Assembly: GCF_000003855.2 (NCBI RefSeq)
Contig: NW_003101679.1
Location: forward strand, 2,074,085-2,138,084
Origin: Blastomyces gilchristii SLH14081
Lineage: Eukaryota > Ascomycota > Eurotiomycetes > Onygenales > Ajellomycetaceae
Direction: 5' to 3'
Length of the DNA stretch: 64,000 nucleotides
Position 1 is the first letter of the stretch, and each line of letters starts with the position of its first letter. Shown here piece by piece: positions 10,816 through 24,483 of this stretch. The position numbers were made by a program, and so were the translations under genes. Below the pieces are notes generated by a model, which ran no database searches, had not been told where the DNA came from, and saw nothing but the letters and a program-made list of their open reading frames with translations.

Positions 10816-13800
10816 CAGATGTCTGTGAATTACAATAATACACTTTTTGCATGACATGTTCATCTAGAACATCTGAATATAACTGACATTCAACAACTGA
10901 TAAAGAATCTTATCTCTGATATTACAATTAAAAGAGGCTTCAAAATGCTGTTCTGTGAGACCTGCAAACTTACAAAAGCTAAGAAGAAGATCTTATAAAT
11001 CTCTATAATAAGAGAACACACCTGTGATGCCTGTCTGTAGACTGACCGTGTGACCGTGTCTGAGATCAGAATCAGAGTATTTGATGATCTCATTATCAAT
11101 TGAACTGATCTCATTACATGATTTTAAGATTAGATAGTAGTTTCATACTGTCGCAGTGAGACTTACTATCTACTGTTATCACATTTTTCAAATGAGATCA
11201 TGATTTTCACTTATCAATTTAAATTCTTTTTATTGCTTTAAATAACTTTAAATCTTATTTAAGTGTTATCAAAAAGCGTTCCTTTTTAAAAAATTAAAAA
11301 TAGTCTAAAAAAAACATAAAATTTATAAAATTGGTAACTTTATGCCAAGAATGCAACTAAATGCGATCAAATGGTATCACTTTCTTATTTTTTTAAACTC
11401 ATGAATATCATTCTAAGATCTGATAAATAGTCACTTTGCATGTTTTTTTCCAAGGATTAGTCAAAGTGGGGATTCACGTCAAGAAATGTATGAGACCAGA
11501 TCAAAATGAAATCAAAATGTGAAATTTCATCTCTCAAGCGGCCAGTCTCCCTGTCTACATTTTGATATTACAGAAAGAACAGTGAATTCTTCAGCACTCT
11601 TAAAGATTTTTCTTTATCTCTTCAAAGACTATAGATATCTACCTCTTATAGTGAAATGATATCACACATCACAAGACTGCTTATTTTCTCAAGAACAAAA
11701 TCAGCTACTGAATGTTGTTGATTGTTATGTTAAATATTCTCAGAATCTGAATATAAAAGTTGTAATTACACATTCTGACAGAGCTGCTGAAATGAGTAAT
11801 TAACAGATACAAGCGGTTCTTACTGAATTCAGTGTTAAATAAGAGTCAACAGAGCTCTATACTCTTAATTAAGAAAATGTTGCAGAACAGTTCATTCAAA
11901 CTGTTATTTTAAAAGCTTGCATTATAATGATACCAGCAGGTCTATTAATCAAGCTATGAGCAGAGACTGTGTTTACAGTGATACTATATATTAACATAGT
12001 CTCAATGAGCACTCTCTTATTTTCAGACACGATTCAACTGAAGAACTGAATCTCACTATCTCTCTATAAAGCATGAGAAGACAGACTGTTTTTACACAGC
12101 AGTAACTGACAGATAATTGAATTATCTGTTTACATTCTCAAACAAGGTCTCTGAAAAGATTACAACAAGTTTACTAAATACATTGACTAAATAATTCTAA
12201 TTGAATATTACAGTGAAATGATATATAGAATATGAAATTCTGTAAAAGATAAAGTCATCATATTCAGCAGTGTGAAATTCAATAAGAATGTCACACTCTT
12301 ATGACTACTGAGCTCAGTGCTTGATAATTGTAACACAATTAATATACCTTACATGCTGACTACAGACATTCTCATCCGTAATAATCATCTCTATAATTAT
12401 TTATTGCTAATCTCTGTATCTCTGCAGGAACAGTTACTCTCTGTACAGATGTCAGCTAAGAACATCTCTCTCTAAGTCATCGCTATAGTCACAGACTGCA
12501 AAGTTGAATGTCTCTGAAAGAAAGTCAGTGAGAAGTCATCTTCAATCTCAAAAAGACATGAAAGATCTTAGAAAAATAGCATAATGTTCAATCTTATTAC
12601 TCTGAAGACATTCAGCATCATTGAATTTCAGCTCTATTATGTGTTCAAGATCTGTATCACACACTGAGGCTCTGAGACTGTTGCAGAGATTAAGGTTTTG
12701 TAGATATATAAGAAGATAATTACATCTCTGTACAAAGATGCTGAAACACCTGCTATGAAGAAAGAGCTTGACTCTGCAGCTGTATATCAAAATCTTAAGA
12801 TTATAAATAAACTAAGTATCAAAACCTGAATTCTTAGTAATTTCTGAGTTGATTGTGTTAAAATTAATATGAACAGCAATATATTATTCTACAAGACAAG
12901 ATGAGTTGTTCAGAGTTTTCATCAATGAAAGAATGTTGATTTCAATAATATCTCTATCTCTGTTATCTCTGTCCCTGTCATTCATACTATACTTACAGTG
13001 ACAGTAGTGAAAAGTTGAAATGTTTATTAAGTTGATTTCATTACAGCATTTCTGAATGCAGGTCTGTCATCTAATGAGCAACTCTATATAAAGCAACTGA
13101 CTGAATTTAATAATGATACTGATTATATATACCTGCTTCTGCAGTCTCTCTAGAGTCTCAAAGAGACTCTCTATGAGTAATTCAATGTACTTACAAGCTA
13201 TCTCAAGAATACCAGCTTTGAATTCTCTCATTATAATATGAGTCTCTGATTGAAAAGAGATTCTCAGATATTTCTCACTCTCTATATGAATGATGTCAAG
13301 TTAATAAATCTCAATATGAATGTCATTAAACAGGTGTTTCATCAAATTACTGATTGATTCACAGTGGAAGATCTGAGATCTGTAAATCACTACTTATATA
13401 TAAAGATTGGGAAGAATGATAGTAGTATCAAGCTGTCACAAGGTATCTATATCAAATCAATGTTGAAGAAATTCAGAATAACTGATTTCTGAGTTATAAG
13501 AACTCTTATAAAACCTGTCTTTGACTTACTCTCTGGTTCTGAATCTTTTAACAAGTTCAAATATCAGTAAGTTATTGAATTGCTTTAATATCTTGTCATA
13601 TATACTTATTCTGATATCTCTTTTATAACTGTCAAGCTCATCTGTTGATCAAGCAAGTCTACACAAGCATGCTAAGCTGTAGTTAAATGATGCTTTCACT
13701 AGATTCACAGCATAATGGACCACTATATTCATTATATCATCAGAGTAGAAGAGCTCAACTCTGAAGTCTTTACCGAATCTGATTGAGCAGATGACACTGA

Positions 13801-13829
13801 TGACTGTAAATCTATATTAAGCCTTCTCA
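10816..13829 (+). pseudogene. Ty1/copia integrase, RT and RNase H remnant
   Basis: This continues the copia polyprotein after LINE-1. At 10890-11025 the pre-integrase domain ends with MLFCETCKLTKAKKKI. The MITE at 11038-11549 interrupts, and integrase follows from 11550. RT lies at about 12830-13500: WVVQSFHQ, VDFITAFLNAGLSSNEQLY (cf. VKTAFLNGDL), LTLYMNDVKLIN (cf. YVDD), DLRSVNHYLYIKI and KLSQGIYIKSML. RNase H-like sequence is at about 13590-13820, with YSDISF and ESDWADDTDD (cf. SDADWAGD). Many TGA and TAA codons and frameshifts are present. No 3' LTR follows; at 13832 sequence passes directly into a LINE fragment, so the element's 3' end was lost. Confidence 0.85.
11038..11549 (+). mobile_element. 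Non-autonomous hAT MITE-1 (512 bp)
   Basis: It is flanked by 8-bp duplications: CCTGTCTG at 11030-11037 and CCTGTCTA at 11550-11557, one G/A difference. The left end TAGACTGACCGTGTGACCGT and right end CGGCCAGTCTC form a short terminal inverted repeat. The last ~90 bp closely match the right end of the hAT at 33517-39553 (shared AAGAAATGTATGA and GCGGCCAGTCT). The left ~290 bp match MITE-2 in reverse complement. It carries no protein and would depend on the hAT transposase. Confidence 0.88.
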
Positions 13830-13831
13830 TT

Positions 13832-14998
13832 TAAAATGAGTTAACTGTTTTATGTTCAAAAGAATCATACAACTATTCTTTGATGAAATGAAACAAGATA
13901 AGACTGAGATAAAAATAGAAGTACCGCAGGAATCTTCAATCTCACTCATTTTATTGACAATATACACTGCATATCTATTCAAGAATAGAGACATGAAAAT
14001 ATTGAGATCATCAAGTTATGTGAATCATATTGATATGTTGTACAGTTCAAAAATAATCAAAGAGAAATTAGAAGTAATTGAAAAAAGCAGTAAAAGAAAA
14101 TCTTTGTTAGAGCAGATATTAATCAAATTCAATTTAATATGAATAAAACTGAGTTAATTCATTTCTTTTCTAGATTTAATGAGAAAAAATTATGTCTAAC
14201 TCTTTTGAATAAAGAGATTAAATCCAGTTTGAATGTTAAATAATTAGAAGTATAGTTAAACTCCAAGTTGAATTTTAAATATCATATTCAATAATGAACT
14301 ATCAAGGTAGAAAGACTATTAAATAGCATTATCAGACTATCAAATACAGAGAGTGGTCTATTCTTCCCGGCTATAAGCCAGTTATACATAGTCTGTATCA
14401 TCTCAGTAGCTGATTATGAAGTTTAACTTTGATAAAATAATCAAGGAAATTTCACTGCACTCTTTCAAAGTCTGCAAAACAGAGCTTTAAGAATAATTCT
14501 GAAAGCATTTCAAATCATGTTCTATTAAAGCAATGAAAATTGAAGGTTCAATTCCTTCTTCTGCTATTAGATTTGAAAAGGCCTATATAAACTATGCTCT
14601 TAGAGTTATAAAGATGAGCTCAAATCATATAATCAGAGAAAGAGTCTCTTCTTCATTTTCATCAATCAACTCAGGAAAGAACTGAATTAAAATAGATTTC
14701 TTAACTGAAATGAAAATAATTCTTCAAAGAAAATGTTCTCTTAACTATACAGACTATATTCGCTGATTAAAAATCAATTCTTTTCATTAAATATTGAGAA
14801 AGTTGATCATGAGAAGATATTTCTCTGAAGAGAAAAGGTTGAATCTCTCATAGACTTATAAATAGATGAACTAAGTAAAGAAAGAGAATGTGAACAGTAT
14901 TTGAAGAAGATCTCTACAATCAATATAAAAGACTGTATTCTGATTTACTTAGATAACTCAAAAAATGAGAATTTGAACAGATTAGATGTAGGCATTGC
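13832..14998 (+). pseudogene. LINE fragment: RT to start of RNase H
   Basis: This corresponds to LINE-1 about 8370-9530. It starts within the RT (AAAATGAGTTAACTG) and stops abruptly in RNase H after DVGIA, where the (ATT)n tail of LINE-2 begins. The RT box reads YVNHID at 14017-14034 in place of YMDDID, so both catalytic Asp codons are changed by G-to-A mutation. The frame 13852-14142 is a visible piece. Neither the 5' nor the 3' end of this copy is present nearby, so it marks a rearranged junction between the copia and gypsy parts of the nest. Confidence 0.85.
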
Positions 14999-15382
14999 TA
15001 TTATTATTATTATTATTATTATTCTTCAATTACAGATGTATGCAGTCAGAGACTATGACATCTACCTGAGAATTAAAAGTTCTAGGGGTTTTTCCTATAT
15101 CTATAAAGATAACTATCATACATTCATAAATTTCAGATATGCAAAATCAGAAAATTCCAGCTCAGAATACAAAAACTGTTTACAAATTGCAGTATTTTAA
15201 CATCTTCTGATACTTTGAAATCATTTGACAATATCATGACAAAAGAAAAGAGAACACAATCTTAAAGATAGACACATTAAATAGATAGATAGAAAAGAAT
15301 ATAAAGAAAAAAATAAAGAAAAATAAAGAGAGACTGTAATAAAACAAATTCTCAAAAGTTACTATATAGCTGTTTTAACAGA

Positions 15383-18300
15383 CTATATCTGATCAATTTC
15401 CTCCTCTTCATATTCAGATATTTCTGAATTCAGTCATTTCCTTGTAGCTGCTTGAGTTTCTAATAGAAAGTCTATTAAGTATTTAATTCCTGTCTCAGTT
15501 GAGAATAAGAATCTCATATTTAATTGATTTAGATCATACTTCTCTTTCAATCTGACTCTGAGACTATTCTATAATGCACAGTGTATTATAATATACTCAG
15601 AATTCTCATTTGCATTGCAGAATGAGCATTATATTGAATCAAATCTATCATCAAATCTTTATATATAAGATTTGAAATAGCCATGTCCTAGTTTTAACTG
15701 TATTATAGATGAGAATATTTTCTTTTAATATTTAATTAAACAAGATTTTCACTTGAGTTTTGTTTTAAATCTTGAATAATATATACTCTTCTTTTGTTTC
15801 TGTCAGCTTTCATTTCACTTGTCTAAACAAGATTCTTTTATTTTTCTCTTTATAAAAGACCAGGACACAATTTTTTGAATAAATCTGCTTAGTTCTAAAC
15901 TTTTTTTTGCAGCTAAATCAGCCAATTCGTTGCTATGAATATTCATATAAGCAGGAACTCAGTGCAGATGAATTATCAGCTTTGATATTCTTCTCTTTTG
16001 AATTTTTAAAACAGAGTTTAAGATCAGTTCAAGATTCATTTGATCATTATAAATCTGACTATTTCTCAGTCTTTTTAAAGCAGCTTGACTATCAGAGAAT
16101 ATTCATGTCTCTTGCAAACTATTTTCTCTCTTATGAGATTTTATTTTAATAAGTTTGAAAGCTTTCACTATTGTAAATAGTTCAGTGTCAAAGACTTCAG
16201 ATTCACAGTCTAGATTTCAGAAATCTGAGATAAAATTAATATTATCTTCAGTATAGACAATGCCTGTGTCTAATCTATTTAAATTTTCATTTTTTGAGTC
16301 ATCTGAATAAATCAGAATAGAGTCTTTTATATTGATTGTAGAAATTCTCTTCAAATGCTGTTTATATTCTTTCTCTTTTGATAGTTTACTTATTTACAAG
16401 TCTATAAGAGATTCAAGCTTTTCTCTTCAGAGAGATAACTTCTCATGATCAACTTTTTCAACATTTAAAGAAGAAAATTGATTTTTAATCAGTGAGTATA
16501 GTCTGTACAGTTGAGAAGATATTTTCTTTGAAGAATTATTTTCATTTCAATTAAGAAATCTATTTCAATCCAGTTCATTTCCAGAGTTAATTAATAAAAA
16601 TGAAGAAGAGACTCTTTCTCTGATTATATAATTTGAGCTTATCTTTGTAACTCTCAGAGCATAGTTCATACAGGCCTTTTCAAATCTAACAGTAGAAGAA
16701 GAAATTGAAGCTTCAATTTTCATTGCTTTAATAGAAGATGATTTGAATGCTTTTAGAATTCTTCTCAAAGCTCTGTTTTACAGACTTTGAAAGAGTTTAG
16801 AGACATTTTCTTGATTATTTCATCAAACTTGAACTTCATAATCAGCTACTGAGGTAATACAGGCTATATATAACTGTCTCATAGCCTGGAAGAATAGATC
16901 TCTCTCTGTATTTAATAATCTGATAATGTTGTTCAATAGTCTTTCTGTCTTAACAGTTCTTTGTTGAATATAATATTTAAAATTCAACTTGAAGTTTAAT
17001 CATACTTCTAATCATTTAACATTTAAACTGGATTTAATCTCTCTATTTAAAAGAGTTAGAGATAGTTCTTTCTTATTAAATCTAGAAAAGAAATGAATTA
17101 ACTCAGTTTTATTAATATTAAATTGAATTTAATTGATATCTGCTCTGACAAAGATTTTCTTTGCAGCTTTTTCAATCACTTTCAAATTCTCTTTGATAGT
17201 TTTTAAGCTGTAGATCAGATCAATATCATCTACATAACTCAGAGATCATACTATTTTCATATTTCTATCTTTGAATAGATATGCAATGTATATTGTAAAT
17301 AAAATGAGTGAGAATGAAGATTCCTTGTAATACTTCTATTTTTATCTCAGTCTTATCTTATTTTATTTCATCAAAGAACAGTTGTATGATTCTTTTAGAT
17401 ATAAAATAGTTAACTCATTTTATTAAAGAAAGTGACAGTTCTAACATCTTCAAAGTCTGAATTAACTTGGACTTTGAAACATGATCAAATACTTCTTTTA
17501 TATTAATAAAAACTGCAGTTGACACCAGATCTTCATGTCTTGTTATTTGAATATCATGAACAACTGAGAGAACAGTGTCAATTGTAGAACATTGTTTTCT
17601 ATCTTTTATTTATTCACTGAATAAAAGAGAGTTATTAATAGAGCTTATATAAGATAGTTAAGTAGCTATTATCTTTTTCAAAACCTTTTCTAGACAGTTT
17701 AATACAGATATTACTCTATATGACTTAGAAATTAAAGTTTTTCTATTAGATTTTGTAAGAATCACTTCAGTGACTTCTCTTCAGCATTCAGAATGATATT
17801 CATTTTTCAAGAGATTGAAAAAGAGCTCAAAATACTCATTCTTTAAGTAGAAATATATATTTTGAATAATCAAGTGATTAATTGAATCAGGCTCTGCAGC
17901 AGTTTTAATAAAACTTGAGAAGATAGCTGACTCTAATTCATCTTGTGTAAGATCAGGTCATTCTCAGTTATTTTCATCAATGTAGTTGAGAAGTGATATA
18001 TTCTCTTTCTCTGAATCTGAATCTGATGAGTTTTGAAAGAGAATTCTTATAAAAGCTTGACATTTTTTCTCAAAACAGTTTGCTGTATATGATTCATTCT
18101 GAAACTCATATTTTAAGACTGAAAGTTTTGCTACACTTCTTGTTTTAGTATAGTTAAAAGCTTTGAAAACTTTTTTTTCTTATACTTCTTCAAGAAATTT
18201 ATTCCAGCAGTCTGTTTTAGCTCTTTTAATATCTGAAAAATATTCATTTCTGACAGCTTTGAACTCTTTATTAGATATTATATCATTCTTTCAATCTCTT

Positions 18301-19340
18301 CTAACAGTAGCTAATTCTTTTCTTCTAGATAAGATATTCTCATTTCATCAAGATTTTGAATACTCAGAAGATTTTCTCCTTGAAATATTATCTCTAACAC
18401 TTATTAGAATAATAGATGTAATGAGCTTCACTCTATTCTCAAGCATTTCATTTGAGATATCTTGACCAGAATTTCAATATAGCTCACTCTGTCTTTCAGA
18501 TTTTAACAGTTTTATACTTTCTTCAACTGCTTTTCAATCAGCTTTTTCAAAGTTAAACTGATTATAGAGAAGAGGATTGTCACTCATTTATTTTTCACTC
18601 AGTTTAATGTTAAATTGAATAATCTCATGATCTGATTCTGATGTCTCATTTGAATTAATAAATCACTTTACAAGTCTTTTTTTCATTAAATTTTATAATA
18701 TGAAGATTAGATCTATAATAGATTTCTGTTTCATATCTTTTCTAAAGAATGTTTGTTGATCAGACTTATTAACTAAATCTATTAAATGCTCAAAGATTCA
18801 TTCAATTAGATTATCAGCTCTTACTGCTCTCTTACATTCTGAATTTTATTATAGATAATATGCATTGAAATCTTCTACAATTATAGAGTTTCTTAATGCA
18901 GTGATGTTCAGAAATCCTCTATTAATTGTTCAGATATTGTTATTTTTCTTCAATGACTTTTCATTATAGATATTTATGAGCTGTATAGTATCAAACTCAT
19001 TCTCTTTATCTATAATATCACTTATTAGAATATCAGGGTCAGACATGATATTAAATCTTAGATTAAATTAATATCTTAATCTCTTTCTTTCATAGATCAC
19101 TACTCTTGACTTTATTTCAGACTTTTGAGATAGAAAGCAGTAGTAGCTTGAATGAGAAATAATATATTTTTACTCAGTATCAAAATTCAGCTTCTGAAGC
19201 AGTATAAAATCAACTTTTTATTCAAATGTAATTTAAAGACAAGAATAAATATAATTTGAGTTTCTATTCACATTGTTTTGAATAAATGTGATTTTTGAAG
19301 AGTTTTTAAACTTTTTTTGTTGTTTTTGTTGTATATTCAT
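15383..19340 (-). pseudogene. LINE-2 ORF2: endonuclease, RT, RNase H
   Basis: It starts at an ATG complementary to 19338-19340 and ends at a TAG complementary to 15383-15385, after the EEEINQI C-terminus shared with LINE-1. The endonuclease is at about 18560-19200, the RT at about 16900-17800, RNase H at about 15850-16370 and the Cys/His finger at about 15570-15630. The RT box is intact as YVDDIDLI (complement of 17216-17240). The stretch corresponding to the LINE-1 gap is complete here. There are many TGA (Trp) and TAA/TAG (Gln) codons, and the RNase H active-site context D-E-D-D is still partly readable. Confidence 0.88.
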
Positions 19341-19363
19341 ACTAAAAGAGAGTAGAGTAGAAT

Positions 19364-20964
19364 CTAATCACTATCATTAGATAGTAGATTATAACTATTC
19401 TGAAAAGTAGGAATCTCAACTGCTTACATTATATCTAGTTTATTCTCAGAGTTATTTCTCAATTCTCTAATCTTAACAGAAGTTTGAGAATTCAAATTCT
19501 GTTTATATTTATCTGAAGAATTGAAGTTTGAAGATTTAGATAGTTAAGAGTTTCTTCTTTTTGAGCTTACAGTTGTGAGTTTACTGACTTGACTATTCTC
19601 TTCAGTTGTAGATTTATTTTGAGCTTCATCTTTTCTTCAGTTCTTTTGAGTTCTTGAAGTAAATATATATTCTTTTAAGCTAGATGCATGTTTTTCTTTG
19701 TAATTAGAGCATTTAAGCATAGTATGTTGACATATTTTATCTCTTTTTAAGCATGTTTCATATTTATGCTCACTAGTTTTGTGATCTCTGGCACAGAATG
19801 CACATTTTCAGTCTCTAAAACAGAAGATTGCAAAGTGTTCATATCTTTGACAGTTTAAACACTGTGTTTGAGCTTTGAGATTCATTCTTGAGTCTTTGTA
19901 TTCATGAGCTCTCATTTTCAAATCTGCTACTCTTACTTCAGAGATCTTTGACTGTTTAAGTGTTTTTGTATATACTAGAACAGAGACATTTCTTCTGCTT
20001 TGTCTGAACTCAATTAAATTTAGTCATACAGACTCTTTTCTCAGTTGAATAGAGTTGTATTCTTCTAATTCATTTTTGAGAAGTAGTATTTCTTCTTCAC
20101 AGTCAAAAATTTCAACTGAAATATTATAAAGAATGAATTTGTCTCACTTTTCATCTCTCTTAGATAGACTTATTGAGTTTAACAAAGATTCTACTGCTGA
20201 CTTTCAGAGATTCTCATTCTGAGTAAGAAATTCAGCACTGAACTCAGATGTTGTAGTCAGAATGATGAAGTTTTCAAAAAATGATGACTCAATTGAAGCT
20301 ATAACTGATTTTTGAACTTCAATATCAGTTATTAACTGAGAAAAGAACTGCTGATTAATTTCATTTCTGATTCTGAAAATGAGATTTGAGTTTAGCTTGT
20401 TTCTTTGCAGAATGTTCTGAATTAAGACTTTGAGAATAAGTCTTCTATTTCTGAAGATTTGAAAGTTTTTCTCTTTTTATATTTTTTTCTTCACTTTTCT
20501 ATGAATAGAAGTATGTGCAGTATTCTTCTCAGTTTTCTCAGAATTTTGAGCATATTTTGAGACAGCTGATTTAGAGATAGCAGATTCAGCTACTTCAGCA
20601 TGTGTTTTCTTCTGATTTAAAGAAGAAGAAGAAGTAGAAAAAAACAAGAAGAGTAAGATAAAGAGTCAGAGATTGTACTAGGAATTTTCAATGTTTTTTG
20701 AACTGTGTTTGAAATTCTAAGTTTGAATTTGATCATCTTCTGTAGTTGTCTAGCCTGAGCATGAAGAATTAACAGAACTTCTTCATTTATATCACTCAGA
20801 CACTTCTTTTCAAGAATCTTGCTTGCTTTTTCAAGTTTCTGTATTTTAATAGCTTATTGTTTGTCTATTTCTTCCTTCTTTTTTCTCTTCAGAATTTCAA
20901 TCTCAGAAATAGCATTTAAGAAAGCATCTTTTTCCACATCAACTGAGTGTATTTTTAAACTCAT
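19364..20964 (-). pseudogene. LINE-2 ORF1
   Basis: It runs from an ATG complementary to 20962-20964 to a TAG complementary to 19364-19366. It keeps the charged N-terminus, the Ser tract (GAAGAAGAAG complement near 20630), and the zinc-knuckle region (complement of about 19690-19870) with CSNCQRYEHFAIFC-like spacing. Internal stops and a length not divisible by three show it is inactive. It is close in sequence to LINE-1 ORF1. Confidence 0.82.
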
Positions 20965-21617
20965 TATTCTCACTCAATGAGAAGTTGATCAGGCTCTTTC
21001 AATTGAGATATTTATTGAACTCTTTTGAAAAGTTGGTCAGACTGTTTCAATTAAGAGATTTCTAAGTCTGTTTTCAATTGAAAAGTTGGTCAAACTGTTT
21101 CAAAAGAAGAATACAAGACTTTTGTGTATAAAATACCTGATTTATTTCATACTAGTTCAGTAACTAGATTAGATTTTTAAAGAGAATCTAATAAACTAAA
21201 ATTGATTTTTGAGATAAATCAATAAAATCTTTGCAATCTCTTTCTTGAAATAAAGTGAGAAAAAGTATGATATCAATTGATAATAAATCAGATGATATGA
21301 CAGTTTTTGAGAGAAAAACTGACAAAAAATAAATTAATTTTTTACAGAGAAATTGATTAAAACTCTTCAATTTTATTCTAAATCATTTAATTCTTCTCAC
21401 ACAATAAGTATACAACTCCAATCAGTTAATAAAGAGTGTAAAAAAGAATTAAGTATTAATGAAAACTCTTCAGTCACTGAAAAAGTAATTCTTACTTAAA
21501 AGAATATGAAATTATGACAGAAAACAGCTCTGTTTTTAATTCTTTGTAAGAATATTGTATAAAACTCAGAAAAAAACATCTTACTGTTTCAAGAGAAGTA
21601 AAAAACTATTTCTAAGA

Positions 21618-21648
<31 letters not shown>

Positions 21649-21949
21649 ACTGCTGTAGAAGAATGAGATAGAAACTGTTAAGATATGTACTACTGTATAT
21701 CTTCTATCAAGACTTTTCCTCTTCAGAGTCTTGATATTATAGAGAATATAAGTCTGTTTCTATATAATAATATAAATATTGTCAGTGAGATGTAGAGGAA
21801 CTGATTATTTATATCTCAAAATAGAAGACTTTGTCAATGATTATATCAATATAGAGTTAATTCTTAAATTCAATAGAAATCTAGTATTGCTGTTCTCAAT
21901 TGCTTGCAGAATCTATTAAATATTGAGATATTAAAACTAGATTTACTAT

Positions 21950-22500
21950 ATCTCACTGTGCAGGGATCAAAGACTCAGTCAGATCTTGAGATATACTGAT
22001 TTTATAGTTGTTGCTATGCTGTTGACTCATTGTCTGCTGATTATGTATCAAATGCCGTTCCTGAGGTATCTTTTTGTATTTTTCTGCCAGGGATGGGCCA
22101 GATTGGGAAGGGCGGTACAAGGGTGGGACTTGGCGTTGATGTTTTGGAACATCAAAGATGGACAGGGTTTTCATGGAGGTCACTCCTCAAATATCTCCAC
22201 AATTGCAGATCAGAGATCTTTCAAAATCAAGAAGATTGATGCATATGGCTAGGTCTCTTCACCTTACAATTTATAGGGCAATTTGGCCCAGGGTTGTGAT
22301 GTGATAGGGGTGAACAGGGGATAATCCCACACAGGAGTTTCAAACAACGTCTGGTTCATGTTTGGCTGAATATCTCCACCACCACACGGGGTATGCGGTC
22401 GGTGATGGGGTGAAAATGCTCATATAATCGAGGGCTTGATGATGAATCTATTAGCAGGTTCTTATTTGAACAATCGAGTGAGTTTGTGATGAAGCACTTG
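21950..22500 (-). promoter_or_regulatory. 5' leader of LINE-2
   Basis: Same leader as at 3274-3830 but with more C-to-T changes, for example CACTTG where LINE-1 has CGGTTG at the outer edge. A sense frame of 76 codons (21953-22183, minus strand) ends LIPAQ. An antisense frame of 88 codons (21986-22252, plus strand) matches that of LINE-1 over its full length. Whether either is translated is unknown. Confidence 0.65.
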
Positions 22501-23694
22501 CAATGACTGACTTTGTCTGAAACTGCAACTATTATTTTTTCATTATCTTCTAAAAGAACTTTAGAAAAGATCTGCTGAAATCACTTAATATCTCTGATAG
22601 AATCTGATAAGATATAGCAATTGACTTTACTATTAATCTCTCTGAGAGTAAGACTTATAAGAATATTCTGATCATTGTTAACTGATTAAGTAAAGATATG
22701 ATATTGAAGTCTTGTAATAAGATAGATACGGAAGAAGTCACTGAGGTCTTTCTACAGAGTCTGTTCTATCAGATATATGAATTACTGGGATCTATTGTAT
22801 CAGATCAAGACTGTCAATTTGTGAGTACTCTCTGAATAAGAATCTGTCAAGTTCTCAAGTTTATACATCATTTGTTACCTATCTATCACTCTGAGACTGA
22901 TCATGTATCAGAGTGAATAATTCAGACAGTGAAGAATTATCTTTATAAGTTCTATAACTATTTATAAGATAACTGATATGATCTTCTTCTACACACTGAA
23001 GTCACTATCAATGACTGAGAAGCTGTTTCAATAGATATAAGCTCATTCTTTCTCATATATAGTTATTACATGAAGATATTGAATCTTCTAGAGATTATAT
23101 ATTTCACACTGAATCTCTGCAGTTTGATTGAGATCACTGATAATATAGTAACAAAGCTCTGAGATATCTATGACTGAGTAGAAGCCTTCATGATGAGTGC
23201 TAAACAGAATTAAGAAGATAAAATAAATCTTCACTGAGATCTTACTGAGTAATATGAGATAGAAGATCTGATGTAATTAAATCTTAAGAATATATGAATC
23301 ACACATTCATCTTGTACACTGAATTATCACCATGTTAAATATAAGATGATAAAAGTTCTGAACAGTTATAATTACTATCTTAATATATTATCAGAGATTT
23401 ATAATATCTTTTATATAAGCTTGCTCTGCTGCACTGCTACTGATGTGTTCCCTTCTCAACTGACTTCTAACTGATAGCTATCAGAGATTGTAGAAGAAGA
23501 CAATGAACTTGAGTGAGAGATTGAATATATTCTTGACAAGAGATTCTGCAGTTGCAGCTAACAATATCTTATGAAATGAGTCAGCTATGATTATCTGATC
23601 TGAACTCTTAGCTCTGAGCTCTGTATTATCTGAAACAGCAGCTCTTGACTGATGAGAACTATGCACAATCTCATCTCTGAAAAGAGAAGACTAA
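22501..23694 (+). pseudogene. Gypsy copy A: integrase and chromodomain
   Basis: This is the C-terminal end of a chromovirus pol. Integrase is at about 22570-23330: DIAIDFTINLSESKTYKNIL, IVSDQDCQF (from SDRGRQF by CpG/GpG mutation), YHSETDHVSEW (from HPETDGATER) and YLYKFYNYLWDNWYD. A chromodomain at about 23480-23600 has VEEDNELEWEIEYILD then YLMKWVSYDY. Chromodomains target integration to heterochromatin, which fits this nest. The rest of the element upstream is missing: LINE-2 abuts at 22500. The sequence is closely related to copy D 55310-56480. Confidence 0.9.
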
Positions 23695-23991
23695 TATAGC
23701 AGGCTGCGCCTGATCAATTATATAGAATATTTCATTACACTTCATAGATTCTGCTGAAAGCTCTAATTCTCAGTCTGCTAAAAGCTCTGATTCTCAGTGG
23801 CTGATTCTTGACTGAAAAACTCATAAAATTTCTATTCTTTCACTCTGAAGCTTTACTGTATATGTGTATAAATATTCATTCTGATCACTGATTCTCACAC
23901 TTTCTCTTTCTTTTCTTCTCTAATGTTTTTCATCTTTGCTATAAAAGACCTATAAATATTATACTGATCTATTCAGCGTAGATGTCTTACA
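23695..23991 (+). repeat. 3' LTR of gypsy copy A
   Basis: About 297 bp, related to the D and B LTRs, with first bases TATAGCAGGCTGCGCC (TGTG-type start mutated) and end GATGTCTTACA. It contains TATAAATATTCA near 23868. The sequence immediately right is gag of copy C, so A had inserted into C. Confidence 0.85.
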
Positions 23992-24483
23992 CTAATCTTT
24001 ATTTAATTCTCTTAAGATTGATTATCTACTTCTAGAATCTTGATATCAAAGTCAGAAATGAATGTTATGAGAGAAGTATTTCTCTGTTAAGTACTTTATA
24101 ATCAATTTAATACTTTCTGCTACATAGCAGTGTCTCTGAACAGAATATCAAGATATCTGATAATGTTATCATATGTATATAACACTGATTCATATGTCTT
24201 TATTCATGAATAAAACTTCTGTTTCATGTGATCTTTTAATTGATTATTGATATATTAATCTTGATTAGTTAATGAACTGATAGTATCTTTATCTACACTT
24301 AGTTTCATGAGCATTTTCAATCTTTATGATGAGTAGAGAGTGAGATCAGAAGTATTAAAAGATGCAGAGATATCTAGATATTTCATCAGTGCTTATATAT
24401 TCATATCTGATTCAGTCAGTGTTCAAATTATCTGTACAGGTGTTTCTTATTAAGTTAATCACTGAATTTCCTTATATTGACAT
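23992..24483 (-). pseudogene. Gypsy copy C: gag fragment (left part)
   Basis: A minus-strand gag segment of the same family, matching copy B about 29383-29865 and the complement of D about 51800-52270. It ends in GACAT (24479-24483), which is the 5-bp target duplicated by insertion of copy B. It continues at 30562. Confidence 0.85.

Larger units (their letters stand above)
14999..22500 (-). mobile_element. LINE-2, near full-length Tad1-type element
   Basis: This is a 7.5 kb minus-strand copy with a (ATT)n tail at 14999-15024, a degenerate 3' hairpin near 15066-15087, ORF2, ORF1, upstream tandem repeats, an A-rich tract (21620-21642) and the GC-rich leader ending at 22500. It is collinear with LINE-1 and fills the part hidden by N in that copy. 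No TSD is recognisable: the left flank is a LINE fragment and the right flank is gypsy A, so a deletion or rearrangement followed insertion. Confidence 0.92.
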
